From Psilocybe azurescens (taxonomy: Eukaryota; Basidiomycota; Agaricomycetes; Agaricales; Agrocybaceae), in NCBI GenBank assembly GCA_023853785.1, contig JAJIRX010000555.1, positions 248,001-312,000 on the forward strand: a stretch of 64,000 nucleotides of DNA. The letters are read 5' to 3'. Positions 58,136 to 64,000 of this stretch are shown here, piece by piece. The stretch's first letter is position 1. Every line of letters starts with the position of its first letter. The notes under the pieces were generated by a model. The model saw only the letters and a program-made list of their open reading frames with translations, was not told where the DNA came from and searched no databases. The position numbers were made by a program, and so were the translations under genes.

Positions 58136-58818
58136 ACCCATTAGGTCACGGCTTATGTGACCTTGCCATTCATTCCCTGTAGCCCCCCTTGGTTTTTTTC
58201 TCGCATACGTTCAATCCGGAAGTCATCTCCTTTTTATAAAACGACGTTTGTATTTATGTGAATGTGTTGTCAGCTTTTTTACTATGTATCCGATGGTAGA
58301 ATCTATGTATCCACGATCGGGCGTTGTCCGTTCCATGACACTTTGAGCAGATATAATACTGTAGCCAAGGCCGAAACTCATGACCAAGGTCGGGTGATTG
58401 CAATGTTAGACATATATTTACATATCCTGCCTAAGCAAGTACTTACATAGAAGCTCAGATGTAAGTTATGCCGGATGGTTTATGTTTATTCCTGCCAGCC
58501 TTCGAGTTACGGCAGGGTATAATTACAATAATAGCGGACCATCCTGGCCGTCCACGATAAGAGTGCCTATAATGGATGCCTGGTTCGCGGTTATGAAGAA
58601 GAATCTAATCACACCTAAGGATCACTCTTAGATGGAAGGAGCCAAAATTATCGCTGTTAAGCTGAACCTTTTGAGACTGGTTTTCGTAAAAGGAACACCT
58701 TGCCCACAGCGGCGTACATATGTCGCCGTACTCAAAGCACAAACTGGACAATGGATCAATACAATTTCGATAGCCTTTTGAACCCACTGAAACAGACCGT
58801 TGCAGACGGAAAGTTTTC
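58136..58818. other. Intergenic between convergent genes
   Basis: No gene was recognised in about 680 bp; a 74-codon minus frame at 58605-58829 lacks motifs. Confidence 0.4.
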
Positions 58819-59737
58819 TCATCCTTCACAATTCAATACCGACGGCCAAGTAGCCGTAGAGCGTTCGACACTCTCCGGAAACCCCATGTTCCCCACTCTT
58901 TCGTTGACATATATACTTCCCATAAGGATAGCCGCTTGATTGCTCCAATATGTGTCCAAGCTGGTTTGGTCACGGCAATTATACGTCCGATAACGTGGAC
59001 GTAGGTCCTGAACGCAGTCACCCACGCCCGCTATCAGCGCGTCTGTCGAGTAACGAGCCAAGTCTCTCGAATCCAGAATCACATCCATTATGCAAGGCTC
59101 CCGACCAAACCAGTCCATTTTAAGATCGATAGACTTCGCCATAGAAAGTAGTAAACTTGCAGGAATTATGTCGGTAGAAGCCGACGGTATTGTGCGTTCT
59201 CTTTGTTCACGGGAACATGTAGGCGTCCTCGAAAAAGGCGCCTCAGATACAGGGACTGTTTCTGTCGTCATCCTAGACCCTGGTTTACGGCGAAAGTGGT
59301 GAGGCTGCTTTAGGTCATGTTTTCGATCTTCGTATAGGGGTACAGTCCGCTTTCGACAAGCCATGTAATGACGTTTGGACTGGTGCCGCCCCGGAGGGGG
59401 TTGGTGTGACTCTTCTTCAATTTCATATGCTGTGTTCGATGACGCAGACCGAGTAGAACGACGGAGAACCCAAGAATTTGAAATCCCAGAGGGTTCGATT
59501 AAGGGTTCGGTTTCTCTACAAATGGGTGGTTCATTTCGAGATAATAGATTGTGAATTCAGACACAAGTGATCGCACCTTTCTTGCGCAGCACCTTGACTG
59601 ATGATTCTGACACATGGACCGAAAGGATTATCGGTACTGAGAACTGCTGGATTGGTGACTGGGTCCATCATTGATAATCTGTTAGAGTGAGATTGTAAAA
59701 TGGAAGAGAAGGCGGCAAGTAAAGGGGTGGTTGACAT
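58819..59737 (-). CDS. Uncharacterised protein, two exons, 285 residues
   Basis: Exon 1 (59737-59577) opens MSTTPLLAAFSSILQSHSNR and exon 2 (59515-58819) continues with EPLIEPSGISNSWVLRRSTR and an Arg/His/Lys-rich middle, then SLLLSMAKSIDLKMDWFGRE and LILDSRDLARY-like sequence (DVILDSRDLARYSTDALIAG) to WPSVLNCEG. The intron has GTGCGA and TTGTAG ends and the two exons total 858 nt, a whole number of codons. Frame openness for 230 codons supports a real gene. No family was recognised. The frame remains open upstream of the chosen Met for about 14 codons (59779 to 59737), so the true start may be farther 5' and the gene may join the next one (59890-60518). Confidence 0.55.
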
Positions 59738-59889
59738 CAATTCTTTTTCGATACTTAGGACTCTTTCAGAGTCTCATTTGGATATCGCCCACGAGCCCAG
59801 CAGACGAAATGGAAGAGCTTCACCGCAAAAATCAGCACATATCTCACGGTGATTAATCACATAGGGTACTCGGCAGCCTTTCCAGCATA

Positions 59890-60518
59890 CTATGACCGGA
59901 AATCTATGCCAAACAGTGCGTCGAGGCTTACTAGTTGCCGCCGCCACCACTCCTCTACGCGCCTATGTCGATCACTGCGTGGTGGGTTATTCAATGTAAC
60001 GGAATTATTACGCAGATAATGTCCGCGGTGTAATACCCTATTTCCGCGCCTGTCACCGTAGTTTTGAACCCTGCAAGACAAATGAATGTTTCTGACAAAA
60101 ACGGGGACTGGCATCTGGCTCGGGATACGATATAATTGGAAGATTGACTCATTCAGCGTGAGCATAGCGACGAAGAAAAAAAAACTACCTTTAGGATTTG
60201 CGACAGACGGACTCGGGTTCATCGAAAATCCTTGAGAAATATACTTCGAGAACATCTAAGTGATTTTCTCCATTTCTATGTTCGTAATGCAAGGGATAGT
60301 GACTCGTTCAGAAATAGACGTGGCAAGAAACAGCGTGGAAATAGTTGCTACATGTAGGCGTGTACTCACGGCGTATCTGGAAAGGGCTGTGCATGGAACA
60401 CGAGGTTATCGTGCACCAAAAAGTAATCCTGGGCAATGTCGTTAGATCTGTTTGCCGATAACGATTTATGAGAGCTTTTGATCACGCAGAATGAAGTTCC
60501 AGTGCTATGCTTTGTCAT
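59890..60518 (-). CDS. Uncharacterised protein, three exons, 130 residues
   Basis: Exons 60518-60370, 60275-60213 and 60070-59890 total 393 nt and join in frame: MTKHSTGTSFCVIKSSHKSL, AQDYFLVHDNLVFHAQPFPD, LDVLEVYFSRIFDEPEVQNY, then NNPPRSDRHRRVEEWWRRQL and a stop after DALFGIDFRS. Donors are GTGAGT and GTCCGT. No family was recognised. At 59900-59902 (three A on the plus strand) one extra base would bypass the stop and open the frame for about 40 more codons (FPVIVCWKGCRVPYVINH), which suggests the gene may continue into the 58819-59737 gene. Confidence 0.45.
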
Positions 60519-60822
60519 TGTGATTCCTGCACCCCCTGTGGCAAGCACGTTCAAATATAGGGCGGCGCGGTTCCCCGAGAAAAATCCTGATGGCTATCGC
60601 AAGTTGGACAAAGATTGGACTTCTACCACGCAATAGAACTGGGGAAAGATAGACGATAGCAGTAAGTATGATTGGAAAAAATTGCTTGATAGTAAGAAAC
60701 TAGGCGCGAATGTAAAATTTCGTGCAGGTAGGTCTGCATGCTCCTCATGTCAAAGCTATCTAACTTAGGGGACGTCCACTTGAAGCTAATGTGTTCTATC
60801 GTAAGATATTTCTGAACCCTAT
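60519..60822. other. Intergenic
   Basis: NDUFS8 3' flank and promoter of the uncharacterised gene; nothing further recognised. Confidence 0.4.
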
Positions 60823-61839
60823 TACCGATAAACGTGATCGGCTGATAAAAGAGATAAATGTGAGCTATCGCATCAGAAAGGAAAGCTTGGATATCTTTAC
60901 AATGTAGGTTGGCGGCAATCTCAGCTTCTGCTCTGTCACCATTAGCTAGAAGTTTCTCTTTGTTATAAAGAAGTTCTTCGCGAGTCTCAACAGAGAACTC
61001 TTGATTTTGAGCTGTAAGTAATCGTTTAGACTATTTATCGGTTCTTTAAAGTAACGTGAATACACACTTTCAACAATTGCATCCACGGGGCAAGCCTCCT
61101 GGCAGAAACCGCAGTAGATGCACTTTGTCATGTCGATATCTGAAGCTAATGAGACCGAGAATCAAAGAAGTGATGCGCCACACACCGTATTTGGTGGTCT
61201 TTCTTGACCCATCCATTCGAGCTTCGCTTTCAATGGTGATAGCCTGAGCAGGGCAGATGGCCTCACACAGCTTGCAAGCTAAATTCAAACAGTGTCAGTT
61301 GTCCTTCGGATGTAACGCAAGTGTTAACAAGAAGCTCACCAATGCATCGCTCTTCGCCACTGGGATATCGACGCAAGGCATGCTCTCCACGGAAACGAGG
61401 AGATAGAGGACCTTTCTCGAATGGGTACATGATGGTATAGGGCGGTCGGAAAAAGTTTTCTAACACAATCCACATCCCTACACAGGTATAAGAAGTGGGT
61501 AGTTGATAATCTGGCAGGATACGCACCTCGGATGATTTCGGTGAAGAAGAACAAATGCACGGCCTTGTCAAGAGCACTGGGTCCATCACGGTAGGGATTG
61601 ACCTGGTTCCCATGAGCATCAACTTCTTGTGGAAGGATGTGTGCAGAATGACTGGACCGTCCCTCTATTCCACTGGAGAGCCTCTCCAGTTGGTGACGGT
61701 GCTTGTCGTGTTCAGCATGTGAGCAGCTTGTGTTTGAAATTAAGCGACGAGCAACTAGTGAGGCGCCCGCAGAGTTGCGCTGGGTGTTGAGAAGTAGTCG
61801 GGGTTGTAAGCCAACCAATAAGCGTGTCCTTGAGAACAT
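60823..61839 (-). CDS. NDUFS8: Complex I 23-kDa iron-sulphur subunit NDUFS8 (TYKY)
   Basis: This subunit carries clusters N6a and N6b in the peripheral arm of mitochondrial NADH dehydrogenase. The start at 61839 gives [20 protein letters not shown], a mitochondrial presequence. Conserved blocks are [74 protein letters not shown] and [20 protein letters not shown]. Both CxxCxxCxxxCP ferredoxin motifs are complete, the first being split by an intron. The tail [20 protein letters not shown] is also diagnostic, ending DHVYR. Length is about 240. All introns are GT-AG; no slip seen. It is divergent from prefoldin subunit 2, with 147 bp between the starts. Confidence 0.96.
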
Positions 61840-61986
61840 GATATTGAAAGAGCGTCGACGATGCCAGCAACGGCGGAGCGAAGTGGTTGTATGAGACCCA
61901 AGTTTACAGGCGAGGGTCACGCAGTGTCACGAATGAGCTCAGCCAATCACATCAATTGAAGCTCTAAGCGCTTTCCGTCAACCACC

Positions 61987-62525
61987 ATGTCCTCCACAGC
62001 TGCAAAAGCAAAAGCAAAAACTCCTGCTCTGTCAGATCAGGGTATACACACTTTTAATATCTCGTTTGTTTGATATACTGACTTGGATCAGCCAGAGATA
62101 CAGCAAACCTATGTCCGGTTACAGAATGAGCTTCAAGCATTAGCTAGGAAAATCGGAGAGTTGGAATCAGAGGCAGATGAACATAGGCGCGTGTTCCTTT
62201 GAATCGCTCCCCTTCAATCAACTTACACGACCTATTAGTCTCGTTTTAGTAACACTAGATGAAGCTCTTGCGGAGGATCCTGACCGGAAATGTTTCCGTC
62301 TTATCGGCGGCGTTTTAGTTGAAAGGACGGTCAAGGATGTCAGCCCTGCGCTCAAAACCAACCGTGACGGGGTAAGTTTATGCATGTATCAATCTCCTTC
62401 ATAACGTTGACCTGAAACCCCAGATCCGCAAAGTCATGTCGACTCTGGCAGAGCAGTATAAGACTAAAGAGAAAGATCTTGATGAGTTCAAGCGCGAATA
62501 TAATATCCGACCAGTACAGCAATAA
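61987..62525 (+). CDS. PFDN2: Prefoldin subunit 2; GC-AG intron
   Basis: Prefoldin is a hexameric chaperone that passes actin and tubulin to CCT. Exons 61987-62041, 62096-62186, 62239-62371 and 62424-62525 give exactly 126 residues. The first helix is EIQQTYVRLQNELQALARKI, GELESEADEH; the beta hairpin is DRKCFRLIGGVLVERTVKDV; the second helix ends STLAEQYKTKEKDLDEFK. This is the beta-class prefoldin layout. Intron 2 (62187-62238) begins GCGCGT after CATAG; only this join gives EHSLVL in frame, since the nearby GTGTTC donor does not. The gene is otherwise canonical. Confidence 0.94.
62187..62238 (+). other. GC-AG intron in the prefoldin gene
   Basis: The 52-nt intron runs GCGCGT...TATTAG. Joining CATAG to TCTCGT gives the family-typical His-Ser-Leu-Val. 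Confidence 0.65.
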
Positions 62526-63083
62526 GGCCACAAGCGTCCTCATTTGTGTAGTAAACATCACTTTGTGTTACGCAACGGCTTCGCTCGAATCTTCACGGCA
62601 TCCACTTCCTTCAGTCTCGCGGTCAATTATCTCCTACTACTTTCATAGTCACCTTATAGTCGGTCCTCTAAACCCTAGTCGGCGGTCATGACCCAACATT
62701 GCTCACATTATTTAATTATTCCAATTTTTCTGACCTTCCTACTATCTATCACGTGTAGATCTAATCATGCCCTCTTTCACGTCTCTCGCAGCACTGAGCA
62801 ATGTCAGTCAGCCGTATACTTTGATGATGGAACGACTGAACATGTCTACGATTCTGCTCATTAATAAAGTTGTGATACATATAGGTTGAACAACCTTGTC
62901 TGTTGTATTTTAGCGCGGGCCGAACGGCCTTAGCAACGACTCGGGAGGGATTTTTAGGCAAACACGGTCTTCGAATTAACTCGTCCTATCTCCCCCCCCC
63001 CCCCCCCCCAATTCACGGTCTTCATCTCTCTAAGCTTGCTAAGCTTACCCCTTCCACTCGTTTATATCTTCGATCTTTGTACT
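62526..63083. promoter_or_regulatory. Promoter region of the CAP gene with an 18-base poly-C run
   Basis: About 560 bp without a gene. A run of 18 C lies at 62992-63009, about 75 bp upstream of the CAP ATG. It is the longest mononucleotide run in the window; its length is likely unreliable in the assembly. The following stretch (ctctctaagcttgctaagctt) is pyrimidine-rich and may contain the transcription start. Confidence 0.5.
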
Positions 63084-63688
63084 ATGTTCTCTGTATCACT
63101 TTCATACGCTCTTGCCGTCATTCTATCTTTTGTCCCTAACCTTTACGTACATGGCTTCCCTAAAGGATTACGCCACCACCTTCCTCCTTCCCATTCCATT
63201 GCCAGTCGCAATACTCTTCGCCAAATTGACGCTTTCTTAGACGCACATAACATCATACGAGCCGAACACAATGCAACTGCACTTCAATGGTCGACATCTC
63301 TTGCTGCAAAAGCCGAGCTATGGGTCGATCAGTGTCAGTTCAGACACACAAATGGGGTGCTCAGCAGCGAGGTCTATGGTGAAAATATTGCAGCTGGAAC
63401 TGGTGCATTTCCTATAGCAGCTGCAGTTGCTTCCTTTGTTGCTGATAAAGGTTCGTTTGTGTAACGAACCTGTTAGTAAATTTTTTCTTATTCAGGCAAA
63501 ACGTAGATCAATACGACTCTGCCAACCCCACATACCTGCACTTCACCCAAGTCGTATGGAAATCCACCACAGAAGTAGGCTGCGCTGTAAATCAGTGCAG
63601 AGGAATCTTTGATAGGTCTCTCGGGAGCGCCTCCCTTTACGTTTGCTTGTATAACCCAGTTGGAAATGTTATCGGACGTGCATCGTAA
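63084..63688 (+). CDS. Secreted CAP-superfamily (PR-1-like / SCP) protein; one apparent frameshift
   Basis: The ATG at 63084 gives a signal peptide (MFSVSLSYALAVILSFVPNL). The CAP domain follows: AFLDAHNIIRAEHNATALQW, LAAKAELWVDQCQFRHTNGV with the first conserved His, YGENIAAGT, then HFTQVVWKSTTEVGCAVNQC (CAP motif HFTQVVW with the second His) and LYVCLYNPVGNVIG. Fungal CAP proteins of this type (Pry1-like) are secreted and bind sterols or fatty acids. The join at about 63440-63495 loses the frame: the A4 run at 63498-63501 needs five to give NVDQYDSANPTYLHFTQ. Length is about 185. Cysteines expected for the fold are present. Confidence 0.86.
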
Positions 63689-64000
63689 GCGCCAGTTACC
63701 CCACATTCATCAAACACTTGACGCTAACAATAGAGTGATGACAGTGAAAATGTCCAGGTGTAATTTTCATGGAAGCGTGCCATATGTATACCTTCATCAG
63801 TGCTTCCCCTTTTTTTTCGCGTCATCATCGTTGCATCGTCGCCAACTTTTTCTGGTCATCTTGCTAGATGCAAGTAGGACCTACCTTATCCAGCAGTCGG
63901 GCCTCGTCGTCAGGAACTTTCGAGCTATCACCACTCCCACCACATCCTTTGGTGTTATTCAGCGCCAGCGGCTGCATGAATACCCCTTCCAGCTTTCCTA
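63689..64000. other. CAP 3' flank
   Basis: No gene was recognised up to the window edge. Confidence 0.4.

Noticed and set aside
2302..63688. Programmed ribosomal frameshifting as the cause of the frame slips
   Set aside because: The slips occur in unrelated genes, in both directions and without a common slippery heptamer or downstream structure; assembly error is simpler.

Overview
The window is nuclear DNA of a filamentous basidiomycete, most likely a mushroom-forming agaricomycete. Coding regions are dense and cut by many introns of about 45-60 nt, with GT...AG ends and CTNAN-like branch sites. The gene set fits this: class I hydrophobins, a VelB-type velvet regulator, a double HMG-box protein resembling Coprinopsis exp1, secreted chitinase and peptidase, a PA14-containing beta-glucosidase, and a fungal RNF220-type E3 ligase. 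No rRNA, tRNA or CRISPR array is visible.

Layout. 0-6 kb: the 5' part of MCM6 and a tyrosine phosphatase share a divergent promoter with MBF/E2F-like sites, followed by VAC14. 6-20 kb: a nutrient-acquisition neighbourhood with an M28 aminopeptidase, a GH18 chitinase, an MFS sugar transporter, a SET-domain methyltransferase and a GH3 beta-glucosidase. 20-27 kb: an RNF220-like RING ligase, eIF3f, the urease accessory protein UreF and the AFG1 mitochondrial ATPase. 27-35.5 kb: an accessory island with a hydrophobin gene, 1.7 kb without genes, a 4.35 kb non-coding repeat made of two tandem units with GC-rich hairpins in a strikingly G-poor strand, and a hydrophobin relic ending at a hAT-like terminus. 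35.5-45 kb: an SBDS-domain (Rtc3-like) protein, MLH3, the methylcrotonoyl-CoA carboxylase beta subunit and an ArfGAP, all on the minus strand. 45-64 kb: VelB, a PPR protein, a GNAT acetyltransferase, the HMG protein, complex I subunits NDUFA13 and NDUFS8, an INO80F-domain protein, two uncharacterised genes, prefoldin subunit 2 and a secreted CAP protein.

Most genes are housekeeping: replication and repair (MCM6, MLH3), translation and folding (eIF3f, prefoldin), mitochondrial function (AFG1, PPR, NDUFA13, NDUFS8, MCC) and membrane traffic (VAC14, ArfGAP). The accessory theme is secretion, cell-wall and nutrient degradation, and surface hydrophobins.

Two cautions apply. About sixteen apparent one-base frameshifts, many in short mononucleotide runs, break otherwise conserved genes. 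They look like assembly errors, so coordinates for those genes span the whole reading unit although it is not open as given. Start codons and splice sites were read by eye.
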